64,000 nucleotides of DNA from Halalkalicoccus jeotgali B3 (GTDB lineage Archaea > Halobacteriota > Halobacteria > Halobacteriales > Halalkalicoccaceae), in contig NC_014297.1 of NCBI RefSeq assembly GCF_000196895.1, forward strand, positions 1,054,001 through 1,118,000, read 5' to 3'. The notes beneath the pieces are model-generated. The model was given only the letters and a program-made list of their open reading frames with translations. It was not told where the DNA came from and made no database searches. Within the stretch, counting starts at the first letter, position 1. Each line of letters begins with the position of its first letter. Both the position numbers and the translations under genes were made by a program. Shown here piece after piece: positions 43,314 through 53,134 of the stretch.

Positions 43314-43637
43314 ATGCAGTTCTGTCCCGACTGCGGTTCGATGATGAAAGCTGAGGACGATCGGTGGGTCTGTGGCTCGTGTGGCGAGACGACCGCACGC
43401 GACCGTGAGGCCGAATCGGCGTTCGTCTCCACCGAGGAACAGAGCGGCGACGAACTGATCGAGACCGAGGAGGGCGCGGAGTTCGAGGGCAAACCGACCG
43501 CCCGGGATGTGACCTGCGAGGAGTGTGGCGCGAGCGAGGCGTGGTACACGATCAAACAGACCGGCAGTGCTGACGAGCCCCCGACGCGCTTTTTCAAATG
43601 TAAGGAGTGTGGGTATCGCTGGCGCGAGTACAACTGA
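43314..43637 (+). CDS. tfs: Transcription factor S (RNA polymerase cleavage factor)
   Basis: A 107-residue protein with an N-terminal zinc ribbon (C4, C7, C20, C23) like RPB9, and a C-terminal TFIIS ribbon (C68, C71, C96, C99) carrying the catalytic acidic pair in GSADEPPTRFFKC (D87, E88). It stimulates transcript cleavage by stalled RNA polymerase. The start at 43314 (MQFCPDCGS) is the family start. Confidence 0.93.
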   Translation: MQFCPDCGSMMKAEDDRWVCGSCGETTARDREAESAFVSTEEQSGDELIETEEGAEFEGKPTARDVTCEECGASEAWYTIKQTGSADEPPTRFFKCKECGYRWREYN

Positions 43638-43687
43638 CCGGCGCTCACACGCAACCTGCCGACCGCAGCCACAGGCAAAAAATGGGG

Positions 43688-43939
43688 TCAGTCGTCGTGA
43701 GCCGGGAGGTACAGAACGGTCCCACACCCGATACATTCGAACCCGAGGTTCCCGATCGCCCCCCGCTCGACGTCTTTCAGGATCGTCGCCCCACAATCGC
43801 CACAAACGTAGGTCGTATCGCCGCCTCCCTCGACGAACGACTCCATGTCCGGCTCCCCGACGAGAATCGTGATCTCGGGGTCGTCCCGGTCGATCTCGAT
43901 GCCCAGATCCTCGATCGGCGTGAGCGCGTATGTGGGCAT
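43688..43939 (-). CDS. Small zinc-ribbon protein
   Basis: An 83-residue protein, with CGDC at about residues 46-49 and CIGC at about 68-71 enclosing a short beta segment. The first 40 residues are acidic and contain DDPEITILVGEPDM. It is convergent with tfs. The function is unknown, possibly ribosome- or transcription-linked like its neighbour. Confidence 0.7.
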   Translation of the reverse strand: MPTYALTPIEDLGIEIDRDDPEITILVGEPDMESFVEGGGDTTYVCGDCGATILKDVERGAIGNLGFECIGCGTVLYLPAHDD

Positions 43940-44218
43940 GTCTATTCATTGGCCGGCGGACGAGTTAGGGATATTGATAACTATTGTGCATACCGGGCGG
44001 GCGATCCAGTATTTCGTAGCGGCCTCGACCCGATCGTGAGTGGACCGTAGTTGGCGCTTCGAGAGGGGGATGCCGATCAGTACTACGGCCCACAGGAGCG
44101 ACTCGGTGGTCGTAGCGGAGATGGAGGTCGCGGTTGGGTTTATCACGATTAACTCGGGTTCGAGACAACCTTCGCGGGTAGCAAGGGATTTTAGAGGGGG
44201 GCCGTGTTGGACACACCC
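43940..44218. other. Intergenic region upstream of ppc
   Basis: About 280 bp. The minus strand could encode 66 residues with one hydrophobic stretch, but codon and start evidence is poor. The part near 44150-44215 contains the sequence leading to the ppc start, with a purine-rich GAGGGGGG at about 44192. No RNA or repeat was recognised. Confidence 0.35.
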
Positions 44219-46927
44219 ATGAACGATGAGTTGCACAACCGGACGGTCAATCAGGACGTCCGGGAACTCGGTGCGCTGGTGGGGGATACGATCCGCGAGC
44301 AGGCCTCTCGTGACGACTTCGAGACGGTCGAGACCCTTCGGACTGCCTCGATCGCCTACCGTAACGGGGATGCCGACTCCAGACAGGGGCTCCACCAGAT
44401 CCTCGATCGGCTTCGCCCCGACCGCGAGAGTATCGTCGCGCGCGGCTTTACCACCTACTTCGAGCTGATCAACCTCGCCGAGGAGCGCGAACGGGTCCGG
44501 GCGATCCGCAGCGCCTCCCAGGAGCAGTCGCTCGGGGACAGCCTCGAGGTCGCCGCCGAGGCGCTCGCGGAGGTCGACGAACACACCGCAAAACGCGTCC
44601 TCGAGGACGTCCTCATCGAGCCGACCTTCACGGCCCATCCCACCGAAGCTCGCAGGAAGACGGTCAAATCCAAGCTTCGAAGCGTCGGGGTGGACCTCGA
44701 GACGCTCGACGAACGCGATCTGACCGACAAGGAGCGAAGCCACGTCGACCGGGACATCGAAAGCGAGGTTGTCAGCCTCTGGCAGACCCCGCAGGTCCGG
44801 TATCGCCAACCCGAGCCGACCGACGAGGCCATCAACGTCCAGTGGTACCTCGAGAACACCATCTTCGACGTGGTCGGGGAGGTCTACGACGAGTTCGAGG
44901 AGGCCCTTTCGAAGGCCGGCCACGACATCGATGTGCCCAAACTGTTCGAGTTCCGCTCGTGGGCCGGTTCGGACCGCGACGGCAACCCCTACGTCACCCC
45001 CGAGGTGACCGCGGAAACCCTGGATCGCCAGCGACGGGTCGTCCTCGAGCGCTATCGCGACGCCCTCAAACGTCTCTCCGGGGTCCTCAGCCAGGACGGC
45101 AGCCGGATCGACGTGGGCGAGGCTTTCGAGAAGTCGCTGTCGGCGGATCGCGAGCGCCTGCCGGGGGTCGCCCGCGCCGCGGAGGACCGCTACCCGCGCG
45201 AGCCCTACCGCCAGAAGCTGAAGCTGATGCGCGAGCGGATCAACCGGATCGACGACGTCCGTCCCGGCGGCTACGAGGACTCGACCGAGTTCCGCGCGGA
45301 TCTGGACGTGCTCGCCGAGAGCGCCGCCGAGAACGGCGGACAGAGCGTCGTGAACGCCCACGTCGATCCCCTCCGTCGGCAGGTCGACACCTTCGGATTC
45401 TCGCTTGCGAGCCTCGACCTGCGCGACCACCAGGAAAACCACACCGAGGCCGTCGCCGAGGCGCTCGCGCTCGAAGGGATCGACTACCGGGAGCTCTCCG
45501 AAGAGGAGCGCATCGAGACGCTCACCGAGGCCGTCGTACAGGACGAACCCGTGATCGACCCCGGGGCGCTGTATCGCGACGAGGGCGCCGACCTCTCGGA
45601 GACCGCCCGCACGGTGCTGGAGCTGTTCGCCCGACTCGCGGACTGGCAGGCCGAGTACGGCGACGACGCCATCGATACGTACGCCATCTCGATGACCGAG
45701 GAGCCGAGTCACGTCCTCGAAGTGCTCTTCTTGGCCGAGCAGGCCGGCGTGATCGCGCTGCCCGAGCACTCGGGAATCGACATCGTTCCCCTCCTTGAGA
45801 CCGAGTACGCCCTCTCCGGTGCCCGTCGGATCATGGGCACGCTCTTCGAGAACGAGGCCTACAGTCAGGCGCTCGACGCGCGAGGGGACACCCAGGAGAT
45901 CATGCTCGGCTATTCGGATTCGAACAAGGAAAACGGCTTTCTGGCCGCGAACTGGTCGCTGTACGACAACCAGCGCCGCCTCGCGGAGATCACCGACGAC
46001 TTCGACGTGACGATGCGGCTGTTTCACGGTCGCGGCGGGTCAATCTCGCGAGGCGGGGGCCCGATGAACGAGGCGCTGCTCGCGCTGCCAAACGAGTCGG
46101 TCTCCGGACAGGTGAAGTTCACCGAGCAGGGAGAGGCCATCGCCGAGAAGTACGCCAACCCCCGGATCGCCGAGAGAAACATCGAGCAGATGGTCAACGC
46201 ACAGGTCCGGGCCCGAAAGCGCGCCCTCGACGAGCCCGAGGAGGACGTCCGCGAGGAGTGGACCGGGGCCATGGAGACGATGGCCGACGCCGCCCGCGAG
46301 GAGTACCGCGACTTACTGGAGAGCGACGGGTTCGTCAGCTACTTCGAGCAGGCCACGCCCATCACCGTGATCGAGGAACTCAACCTCGGCTCGCGGCCCG
46401 CCTCCCGGAGCGAGGAGCGGTCGGTCGAGGACCTCCGGGCGATCCCGTGGGTGTTCTCTTGGACCCAATCGCGGTGTATCCTGCCGGGGTGGTACGCGCT
46501 GGCGGCGGGGATCGACGCCTACCTGGACTCGGGTGGCGACGTAGCGGACCTCCGGGAGATGTACGACGAGTGGCCGTTCTTCAGAACGACGCTCGATAAC
46601 GCCGCACTGGCACTAGCGCGCACGGAGATGGAGATCGCCGCCGAGTACGCCGGCCTCGCCGAATCCTCGCTGGCCGAGACGTTCTTCCCGCGGATCGAAC
46701 GCGAGTACGAGCGCGCCTCGGAGCTGGTGACCGAGATCGCCGGGCGCGACGCGCTGGTCCGCCGGGACTGGCTCGAAGAGAGCCTGCGGCGTCGCAACCC
46801 CTACGTCGACCCGCTGAACCTGCTCCAGACGCACCTGCTGGGACAGACCCACCGCACCGATGTCGAGGAGCGAACCCTCCGGCTCACGGTCAAGGGGATC
46901 GCCGCCGGGATGAAAAACACCGGCTAA
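44219..46927 (+). CDS. ppc: Phosphoenolpyruvate carboxylase
   Basis: A 902-residue enzyme with the signature motifs TAHPTEARRKT (about residue 138), GYSDSNKENGF (about 563), FHGRGGSISRGGGP (about 601) and the C-terminal GMKNTG. It carboxylates PEP to oxaloacetate, replenishing the TCA cycle. The full length is normal for the bacterial-type enzyme. The start at 44219 (MNDELHNRTV) is the usual one. It lies upstream of the carotenoid genes without coupling. Confidence 0.95.
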   Translation: MNDELHNRTVNQDVRELGALVGDTIREQASRDDFETVETLRTASIAYRNGDADSRQGLHQILDRLRPDRESIVARGFTTYFELINLAEERERVRAIRSASQEQSLGDSLEVAAEALAEVDEHTAKRVLEDVLIEPTFTAHPTEARRKTVKSKLRSVGVDLETLDERDLTDKERSHVDRDIESEVVSLWQTPQVRYRQPEPTDEAINVQWYLENTIFDVVGEVYDEFEEALSKAGHDIDVPKLFEFRSWAGSDRDGNPYVTPEVTAETLDRQRRVVLERYRDALKRLSGVLSQDGSRIDVGEAFEKSLSADRERLPGVARAAEDRYPREPYRQKLKLMRERINRIDDVRPGGYEDSTEFRADLDVLAESAAENGGQSVVNAHVDPLRRQVDTFGFSLASLDLRDHQENHTEAVAEALALEGIDYRELSEEERIETLTEAVVQDEPVIDPGALYRDEGADLSETARTVLELFARLADWQAEYGDDAIDTYAISMTEEPSHVLEVLFLAEQAGVIALPEHSGIDIVPLLETEYALSGARRIMGTLFENEAYSQALDARGDTQEIMLGYSDSNKENGFLAANWSLYDNQRRLAEITDDFDVTMRLFHGRGGSISRGGGPMNEALLALPNESVSGQVKFTEQGEAIAEKYANPRIAERNIEQMVNAQVRARKRALDEPEEDVREEWTGAMETMADAAREEYRDLLESDGFVSYFEQATPITVIEELNLGSRPASRSEERSVEDLRAIPWVFSWTQSRCILPGWYALAAGIDAYLDSGGDVADLREMYDEWPFFRTTLDNAALALARTEMEIAAEYAGLAESSLAETFFPRIEREYERASELVTEIAGRDALVRRDWLEESLRRRNPYVDPLNLLQTHLLGQTHRTDVEERTLRLTVKGIAAGMKNTG

Positions 46928-47047
46928 TCACCCCGTGACCTCCACCCGTCGCGTTCGTTGTCACTGAGAGCACGTCGCCGACGGCGCTGCCGACCGGTGC
47001 GACGACGTGGCACCCGGATTTATACCGTCGTCGGCCCGAGTGTCGAC

Positions 47048-48529
47048 ATGAAGCTGTCCGAGCAGTCGATCGTCGTGATCGGGAGCGGATTCGGCGGACT
47101 CTCTGTGGCGTGTTATCTGGCCGATGCCGGCGCGGACGTACGGGTCGTCGAGAAGAACGACGGGCTCGGCGGGCGCGCATCGCGGCTGGAAGCCGACGGT
47201 TTTCGCTTCGACATGGGACCGTCGTGGTACCTGATGCCCGACGTCTTCGAGCGGTTTTTCGCCGACTTCGGGCGCGAGGTCGAGGAGTACTACACCACCG
47301 AGCAGCTCGACCCCCACTACCGGATCTTCTTCAAGGACGGGGACGACGTCGATATCTCGCCGGATCTCGAGGAGACCAAAGAGACCTTCGAGGCCTACGA
47401 GCCGGGTGCGGGCGACGCTCTCGAAGAGTACCTCGAAAAGAGCGAACTCAACTACGAGGTCGGCATGGAGCACTTCGTCTACGAGGATCGGCCCCGGTTT
47501 CGGGACTGGGCCGACTGGGACGTGATGAAAAACGCCCGCGGGCTCTCGCTGGTCGGCTCGATGCAGGACCACGTCGAGAACTACTTCGATCACCCGAAAC
47601 TCCAGCAGGTCATGCAGTACACCCTCGTGTTTCTCGGGGGGGCACCGAACAACACGCCCGCACTCTACAACCTGATGAGTCACGTCGATTTCAACCTCGG
47701 CGTCCACTACCCCGAGGGCGGGTTGGGCGGCGTCGTCGACGGGATCACCGAACTCGGCGAGGAGCTGGGTGTCACCTACCACACCGATCAGCCCGTCTCC
47801 GCCATCGAGGGCCGCGCCGGCGGGTTCAAGGTCGAGGCCCGCGACACCTTCCTCCCCGACCTCGTGGTCTCGGACGCCGACTACGCTCACACCGAACTCG
47901 ACCTCCTCCCGCCCGAAAAGCGGGGGTACAGCGAGTCCTACTGGGACTCACGCACCTACGCGCCCTCCGCATTCTTGCTCTATCTGGGCGTCGAGGGCGA
48001 CCTCGACGAACTGGCCCACCACACCCTCGTCCTACCCACCGACTGGGAGACCCACTTCGCGGAGATCTTCGACGATCCGGAGTGGCCCGCCGATCCCGCC
48101 TACTACCTCTGTGTCCCCTCGAAGACCGACGATTCGGTCGCGCCCGAGGGTCACTCGAACCTCTTTGCGCTGGTGCCGGTCGCCCCCGGCCTCGACGACC
48201 GGCCCGTGATCCGCGAGAGCTACCGAAACCTCGTCCTCGACGACATCGCCGAGAACACCGGCGTCGACCTCAGAGAGCGGATCGTCTTCGAGGAGACGTT
48301 CACGATCGACGACTTCGCCGACCGGTACAACAGCAGGAAGGGCACGGCACTCGGCCTCGCTCACACGCTCGAACAGACCGCCGTCTTCCGCCCGCCCCAC
48401 CGCTCGAAGGAGGTCCCCGGACTCTATTTCACCGGCTCGTACACCACCCCCGGCATCGGTGTCCCGATGTGCCTGATCAGCGGGCAACTCACGGCCGAAG
48501 CCGTCGCGACGGACTACCCCGACCAGTGA
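47048..48529 (+). CDS. crtI: Phytoene desaturase/carotenoid oxidoreductase (CrtI/CrtD-type)
   Basis: A 493-residue FAD-dependent enzyme: VIGSGFGGLSVACYL (GxGxxG, about residues 10-24), FDMGPSWYLMPDVFERFF and the C-terminal YFTGSYTTPGIGVPMCLISG. It introduces double bonds in C40 or C50 precursors. In haloarchaea the copy beside lyeJ is needed for bacterioruberin. The start at 47048 gives a normal length. The stop overlaps the lyeJ start by 4 nt. Confidence 0.9.
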   Translation: MKLSEQSIVVIGSGFGGLSVACYLADAGADVRVVEKNDGLGGRASRLEADGFRFDMGPSWYLMPDVFERFFADFGREVEEYYTTEQLDPHYRIFFKDGDDVDISPDLEETKETFEAYEPGAGDALEEYLEKSELNYEVGMEHFVYEDRPRFRDWADWDVMKNARGLSLVGSMQDHVENYFDHPKLQQVMQYTLVFLGGAPNNTPALYNLMSHVDFNLGVHYPEGGLGGVVDGITELGEELGVTYHTDQPVSAIEGRAGGFKVEARDTFLPDLVVSDADYAHTELDLLPPEKRGYSESYWDSRTYAPSAFLLYLGVEGDLDELAHHTLVLPTDWETHFAEIFDDPEWPADPAYYLCVPSKTDDSVAPEGHSNLFALVPVAPGLDDRPVIRESYRNLVLDDIAENTGVDLRERIVFEETFTIDDFADRYNSRKGTALGLAHTLEQTAVFRPPHRSKEVPGLYFTGSYTTPGIGVPMCLISGQLTAEAVATDYPDQ

Positions 48530-49356
48530 CCCTTCGCTACCTGCTGGTACTCTCCCGGCCGCGTTTTTGGTTCTATCTGGCCGGGCCGGTACTCGTGGGC
48601 GCGGTCTTCGGGGCCGACCGTCTCGGCGACCTACTCTCGGTCCCCGTACTCGCACTGTTCGCGTACTTCCTCGTGCCCGCGAACGTCTTCCTCTACGGGA
48701 TCAACGACGTCTACGACCGGGAGATCGACGCGGCAAACCCGAAAAAGGAGGGCCGCGAGGCGCGCTTCGAGGGCCAACGGGCCGTCCCGGTCGCCGTGAC
48801 GGTCTGTGCGCTCGTCCCGCTTGCGTTCTTTCCGGTGCTTCCTGCCGGTGCGTGGCCGTGGCTCGCGGCCTTTCTGCTTCTCGGGGCGGCCTACAGCGCT
48901 CCGCCCGCGCGGTTCAAAACCACGCCGGTTCTCGATTCGGTCTCGAACGGACTCTACTTCGCGCCCGGCGCGGCCGCGTACGTCGCCCTCGCGGGCACGC
49001 AGCCACCCGCGCTGGCGATCGCCGGCGGGTGGCTCTGGACGATGGGGATGCACACGTTCAGCGCGATCCCCGACATCGAACCGGATCGCGCCGCCGGAAT
49101 CGAAACGACCGCGACCGTCCTCGGGGAGTCACGGACCTACGCGTACTGTGGTGCGTGCTGGGCGCTCTCGGCCCTCGCCTTCGGCGCGCTTGATGCCCGA
49201 CTGGGCGCGCTCTTTTCGATCTACCCGGCGCTCGTCCTCGCGGTCGCGATCACCGAGGCCGATGTCTCGCGGGCCTACTGGTGGTTCCCGGCGATCAACA
49301 CCGTCGTCGGCGCGCTGTTCACGATGGGGGGGCTCTGGGCGCTTGTGTACGGTTAG
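48526..49356 (+). CDS. lyeJ: Lycopene elongase/prenyltransferase (UbiA family)
   Basis: A 276-residue UbiA-type membrane protein, starting GTG at 48526 within the crtI stop. The aspartate-rich motifs NDVYDREID (about residues 58-66) and DIEPDRAAG (about 183-191) bind prenyl diphosphate and Mg2+. Eight or nine helices. In haloarchaea it adds C5 units to lycopene, forming the C50 backbone of bacterioruberin. Normally cruF follows directly, but here a 9.9-kb segment separates them. Confidence 0.9.
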   Translation: MTLRYLLVLSRPRFWFYLAGPVLVGAVFGADRLGDLLSVPVLALFAYFLVPANVFLYGINDVYDREIDAANPKKEGREARFEGQRAVPVAVTVCALVPLAFFPVLPAGAWPWLAAFLLLGAAYSAPPARFKTTPVLDSVSNGLYFAPGAAAYVALAGTQPPALAIAGGWLWTMGMHTFSAIPDIEPDRAAGIETTATVLGESRTYAYCGACWALSALAFGALDARLGALFSIYPALVLAVAITEADVSRAYWWFPAINTVVGALFTMGGLWALVYG

Positions 49357-49487
49357 GTCCGGAATCCTCCCCTCCGGCCGCCGACTCTCGGATCTGTCGT
49401 AGGAACCCTCCATGACGGGCACCCCTCCGGTGGTGCTGTACGGCGTCGGTCTCGCGGTCGGCAGCGATACCCCGACGTTGGGCCCGG

Positions 49488-51881
49488 TCAGGCGGTTCGG
49501 CTGGGGGCTTCCTGGTCCCGAGCGCCGGCGTCGTCGGACGTGATCCGGGACAGTCGCATCGCATTGCCCGTCACGGCCGTCGTCATCCCGGCGTCACCGG
49601 CGAGAACGGCCAGCCAGATCGGGACGTAGCCGAAGGGTACCCCGATCGCGAGGGTGGCCTTGACCGCGAGGCTCGCGTAGACGTTCTGCCGGATGACCCC
49701 GTTTGCGTCGTGTGCGAGTTCGTACAGGTAGGGGAGTTTCGAGAGGTCGTCGGCCATCAGGGCGATGTCCGCCGTTTCGAGGGCGGTGTCGGTACCCGCC
49801 GCACCCATCGCGATGCCGACGGTCGCCGTCGCGAGCGCGGGTGCGTCGTTGATCCCGTCGCCGATCATCGCAACCCCCTCGTGGGTCGCGACGAGCTCCT
49901 CGATCGCGCCGACTTTCTCCTCGGGGAGCAGTTCGGCCCGATACTCGTCGACGCCGACCTGGTCTGCGATCGCGCGGGCGGTGCGCTCGTTGTCGCCGGT
50001 GAGCATGACGGTCCGTTCGACACCGAGTTCCCGGAGTCGGGCGACCGTCGCGGCGGCTTCCGGTCGGATCTCGTCGGCGACGCCGATGACCCCCTCGAGT
50101 TCCTCGTCGGTCCCGACGAGGACGACCGTCTTGCCCTCGGACTGGAGCCGGGGGACCGTGTCCTCGAGCAGGTCCAGACAGTCGTTTCGCTCACAGAGCT
50201 TGCGGGCGGTCCGCGTGACTGCGCCGCCGTCGGTCGTCGCGTGGACGTGCGAGAGGTCGAACCCGAGCTCCTCGAACAGGCCGGGTTTGCCCGCGAAGTG
50301 GGGCGTCCCGTCGAGGTCGGCACGGACACCCTTGCCGGTGATGCTCTCGAACTCCTCGATCTCGCGCTCGTCGACCTGCTCCCGTTCGGCGTAGGCGACG
50401 ATGGCTTCGCCGATCGGGTGTTCGCTGCGGCGTTCGAGCCCGCGCGCACACCGCAGGACGTCCTCCTCGCTGGTACCGTTCAGCGCGACGACGTCGGTGA
50501 CGGTGAGTTGGCCCTTCGTGATCGTCCCGGTCTTATCGAAGGCGACGACGTCGATCTCACCCATCGCCTCGAGGTGGTTTCCGCCCTTGATCAGAACGCC
50601 GTTTTTCGCGGCGCTGGTGATTCCCGAAACCACGGAGACGGGCGTCGAGATGACGAACGCACACGGGCAGGCAAGCACCAGCAACGTCAGCCCGTAGACG
50701 ATTGCCGTCGGCCACGTGGTTCCGAGCACGGCGGGACTGGCGAGCGTTACGAGCACGGCGAAGGCGACGACGACCGGCGTGTAGTACGCCGAGAACCGCT
50801 CGACGAACTGCTCGCGTTCGGTCCGGTTCGACTGTGCGTCCTCGACCAGCTCGACGATCCGCGAGAGGGTGTCTTCGCCCGCCGCGGAGGTGACCTGCAC
50901 TTCGAGGTACCCCTCCTCGTTGATCGTCCCGGCGTAGACCCCCTCGCCGACGGTCTTGTCGACGGGGACGCTCTCGCCGGTGATCGGGGCCTGATTGACG
51001 GCGCTTTCGCCCTCTAGGACCTCCCCGTCGGTCGGGATCTTCTCGCCCGGGCGGACGACCACGACGTCCCCGACCGCGAGCTCGTCGACCGGAACGGTCA
51101 CCTCCTCGCCGTCCCGTCTGACCGTCGCCTCCTCCGGCGAGAGGTCCATCAGTTCACGCAGCGAGTTGCGCGCGCGGTCCATCGAGTAGCGTTCGAGGAG
51201 TTCGGCGACGCTGAAGAGAAACGCGAGCGTGGCGGCCTCGAAGTACAGCGCCTCCCCGAAGGCCACGCTCGCGACCAGCGCGCCGAGGATGGCCACCGAC
51301 ATCAGGAAATCGATGTCGAGGTTCAGGTTCCGCGCCGAGTAGTAACCGTTACGGACGATCTCCTGACCGCCGACGGCGACGGCGACGAGGAAAGCGATGT
51401 CGGCGACGAGCAACTCGCGACCCACGACGCTCGCGAGCTGGACGTTCGAACCGGTCAGCAGGAACTCGAAGAGGAGCCCGGCCGCGACGAAAACGCCACT
51501 CGCCCACGTCTTGAGCGCGCGCGGACTCGTCCGGATGTCCTCTCGCGTGTCGCTCCCGTCGGCGTCGTCGCCGGCGTCGGTGCTGCTCTCGACGACCTCG
51601 TAGCCGGCGCTCTCGATGGCGCTTTTCATCCCCGCCTCGTCGAGGGCGTTTGGGTCGTACGTGACGCGTACCGATCCGGTCGTCGGCCGCGCGTCGATCG
51701 CAGAGACGCCCGCGAGGCTGTCGAGTGCGTTCTCGATCTTTCCCGCACACGAGGGACAGTCCATTCCGGGGACGCCGAACCGAGCCACAGCGGTCCGTTC
51801 ACCCGGGTGGTCGTGTGAACCGGCGCCGGAACCGGGTTCGCCGCCGGCGTCACTCGAGTCTCGATCGGGAGTACTCATCAC
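49488..51881 (-). CDS. zntA: Zinc/cadmium-type P1B heavy-metal-transporting ATPase
   Basis: A 797-residue pump. The N-terminal HMA domain is at about residues 33-95 with GMDCPSC (C41, C44). The E1-E2 region holds the membrane CPC motif in LACPCAFVISTP, and the phosphorylation site in DKTGTITKG. The ATP-binding region has SEHPIGEAI and GDGINDAPAL. The last helices hold LAGDAGMTT, the DxG-type motif that points to Zn2+/Cd2+/Pb2+ rather than Cu+. A second ATG at 51878 is equally likely. It lies between lyeJ and the transposon, unrelated to pigment synthesis. Confidence 0.88.
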   Translation of the reverse strand: MMSTPDRDSSDAGGEPGSGAGSHDHPGERTAVARFGVPGMDCPSCAGKIENALDSLAGVSAIDARPTTGSVRVTYDPNALDEAGMKSAIESAGYEVVESSTDAGDDADGSDTREDIRTSPRALKTWASGVFVAAGLLFEFLLTGSNVQLASVVGRELLVADIAFLVAVAVGGQEIVRNGYYSARNLNLDIDFLMSVAILGALVASVAFGEALYFEAATLAFLFSVAELLERYSMDRARNSLRELMDLSPEEATVRRDGEEVTVPVDELAVGDVVVVRPGEKIPTDGEVLEGESAVNQAPITGESVPVDKTVGEGVYAGTINEEGYLEVQVTSAAGEDTLSRIVELVEDAQSNRTEREQFVERFSAYYTPVVVAFAVLVTLASPAVLGTTWPTAIVYGLTLLVLACPCAFVISTPVSVVSGITSAAKNGVLIKGGNHLEAMGEIDVVAFDKTGTITKGQLTVTDVVALNGTSEEDVLRCARGLERRSEHPIGEAIVAYAEREQVDEREIEEFESITGKGVRADLDGTPHFAGKPGLFEELGFDLSHVHATTDGGAVTRTARKLCERNDCLDLLEDTVPRLQSEGKTVVLVGTDEELEGVIGVADEIRPEAAATVARLRELGVERTVMLTGDNERTARAIADQVGVDEYRAELLPEEKVGAIEELVATHEGVAMIGDGINDAPALATATVGIAMGAAGTDTALETADIALMADDLSKLPYLYELAHDANGVIRQNVYASLAVKATLAIGVPFGYVPIWLAVLAGDAGMTTAVTGNAMRLSRITSDDAGARDQEAPSRTA

Positions 51882-51900
51882 CGCTGGCTAGGCCGCGTAG

Positions 51901-51958
51901 TTTTATTAAACTAGCTGCTAAAAAACCCGTTTCTATGCCCCATTATTGATAATTCAAT
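51901..51958 (-). promoter_or_regulatory. Metal ATPase promoter with upstream dyad
   Basis: On the minus strand TTTAATAAAA (51901-51910) is a TATA box about 26 bp before the ATG at 51881, giving a leaderless transcript. ATTGA-TAAT-TCAAT at 51945-51958 is a short inverted repeat about 40 bp upstream, a plausible binding site for an ArsR/SmtB-type or other metal sensor. It is sequence-based inference. Confidence 0.4.
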
Positions 51959-52155
51959 CGAGATATTTTATTAACTCTCCAGGTAGCGACGAGACGCCGG
52001 ACCGGGTCGGCGACTTCCGTTGGACTCGCCCAAATGGCCGATCGCGTCCATCGGTACCCGGGGCTGTCCAACGATGAATGAACAAACCTAAATGAATGAT
52101 GGTGCTGTTTGACCGGCTTTATTTTTCCTGCTTTCGGGGATTGGTACGAACTACG

Positions 52156-52935
52156 ATGGTTCGAAGAGATAGCGAATCCGACGGGACGCATCACCGACGA
52201 ACAGTACTGAAAGCCGGCCTCGTCGCCACAACGGGTGTCGCCGGCCTATCGACGGCCGGGTTCGCCCAGAACGACGGGAGTTCCGAGGACCACGTGATCA
52301 CGCTCACGGTCGTCGATCAGGACGGAAACCCGCTACAGGGAGAGGTGGCGATTTTCGAGGGGAATCACGGAGACATCGTCGACGACCGGGAACTCGACGA
52401 GAACGGTCAGGCGACGTGGGAAGTGAGTCGGGAAGGACAGTACTCCTACGACTACATCCGGTCCGGATACGAGATGGTTTCGGAGGACACCACCTTCGAA
52501 GTCGATGGCGGCACCGAGGTCACGGTCGAAATGCGAAAGGAGGACTGGGAGGTCGGGGACAACACGATCACCGTCACCGCCCTCGACGAGGAGACCGGCA
52601 AACCCGTCGAGGGGGCACGGGTCGAACTGGTCGGTGGACTGCCCGGTCCCGCCGAATCGGTCGATCGAGGCGAGACGAACGCCGAAGGCGTCTACGAGGC
52701 CACCGTACCGGCCGTCATGCAGGCGGTCAGCGTGGACCTCGTTGATGGGTACTACGGCGACTCTGCGCTGGTCGACCTCAGTGAAGGCGACGCCGAGGTG
52801 ACGATCGAACTGACGCCCGCAAGCGGTTCGGACGACGGCGGGGAGGACTCGGAAGGCGATGAATCGCCGGCTGACGGCGAGGATTCGTCCGAAGCGGACT
52901 CGGACGACAGTGTAGACTGCGAGAAACGTACGTAA
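52156..52935 (+). CDS. Tat-exported protein with Ig/carboxypeptidase-regulatory-like repeats
   Basis: A 259-residue protein with a Tat signal (HRRTVLKAGLVATTGVAGL, ending near AGFAQ). The mature part contains two beta-sandwich-like repeats with VVDQDGNPLQGEVAIFEG and ALDEETGKPVEGARVELVGG, typical of carboxypeptidase-regulatory-like domains. The C-terminal 40 residues are Asp/Ser/Glu-rich and disordered. It is probably a cell-surface or binding protein. The start at 52156 is preferred. Its end is 56 bp from the transposon. Confidence 0.7.
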   Translation: MVRRDSESDGTHHRRTVLKAGLVATTGVAGLSTAGFAQNDGSSEDHVITLTVVDQDGNPLQGEVAIFEGNHGDIVDDRELDENGQATWEVSREGQYSYDYIRSGYEMVSEDTTFEVDGGTEVTVEMRKEDWEVGDNTITVTALDEETGKPVEGARVELVGGLPGPAESVDRGETNAEGVYEATVPAVMQAVSVDLVDGYYGDSALVDLSEGDAEVTIELTPASGSDDGGEDSEGDESPADGEDSSEADSDDSVDCEKRT

Positions 52936-52985
52936 CGCACTCGATTCCGCGTTCGGCCGTCCGGCGAAACCTCCTCAGTGCTGTT

Positions 52986-52991
52986 CACACC
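52986..52991. repeat. Left target-site duplication (CACACC)
   Basis: CACACC directly precedes the left terminal inverted repeat of the transposon, and is repeated immediately after the right one at 59182-59187. A 6-bp direct duplication outside perfect inverted repeats is the expected footprint of DDE transposition. Confidence 0.75.
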
Positions 52992-53004
52992 CAGTAGTTC
53001 CGAA
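52992..53004. repeat. Left terminal inverted repeat of the transposon
   Basis: CAGTAGTTCCGAA, perfect reverse complement of 59169-59181. Bases further inside do not match in a significant way. Confidence 0.8.
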
Positions 53005-53026
53005 GGTCAAAATCTGTGCAGGAGAT
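52999..53026 (+). repeat. 28-bp subterminal repeat, copy 1
   Basis: Twenty-eight bases starting TCCGAAGGTCA that recur at 54396-54423 with a single mismatch. Copy 1 overlaps the left terminal repeat. The two copies flank 1.4 kb containing two genes, so they may mark an older or nested element or a cassette junction. Confidence 0.75.
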
Positions 53027-53134
53027 CATCTCATCAAATCGTGTAGCGTAGAAAGTTGATCCATTGGCCCGAATGCCGTTGGCTACAAGCAAGGCAATAA
53101 TACTACTGGAGTCCGGAACCCGAAATAACAAACC

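Noticed and set aside
43946-46027. 693-codon minus-strand frame, including a 66-codon hydrophobic end at 43946-44152
   Set aside because: Antisense to PEP carboxylase over most of its length. The short end alone has a weak GTG start and no recognised homologue.
49412-49543. 43-codon plus-strand frame after lyeJ
   Set aside because: Overlaps the ATPase end and finishes in a run of arginines, unlike a haloarchaeal protein.
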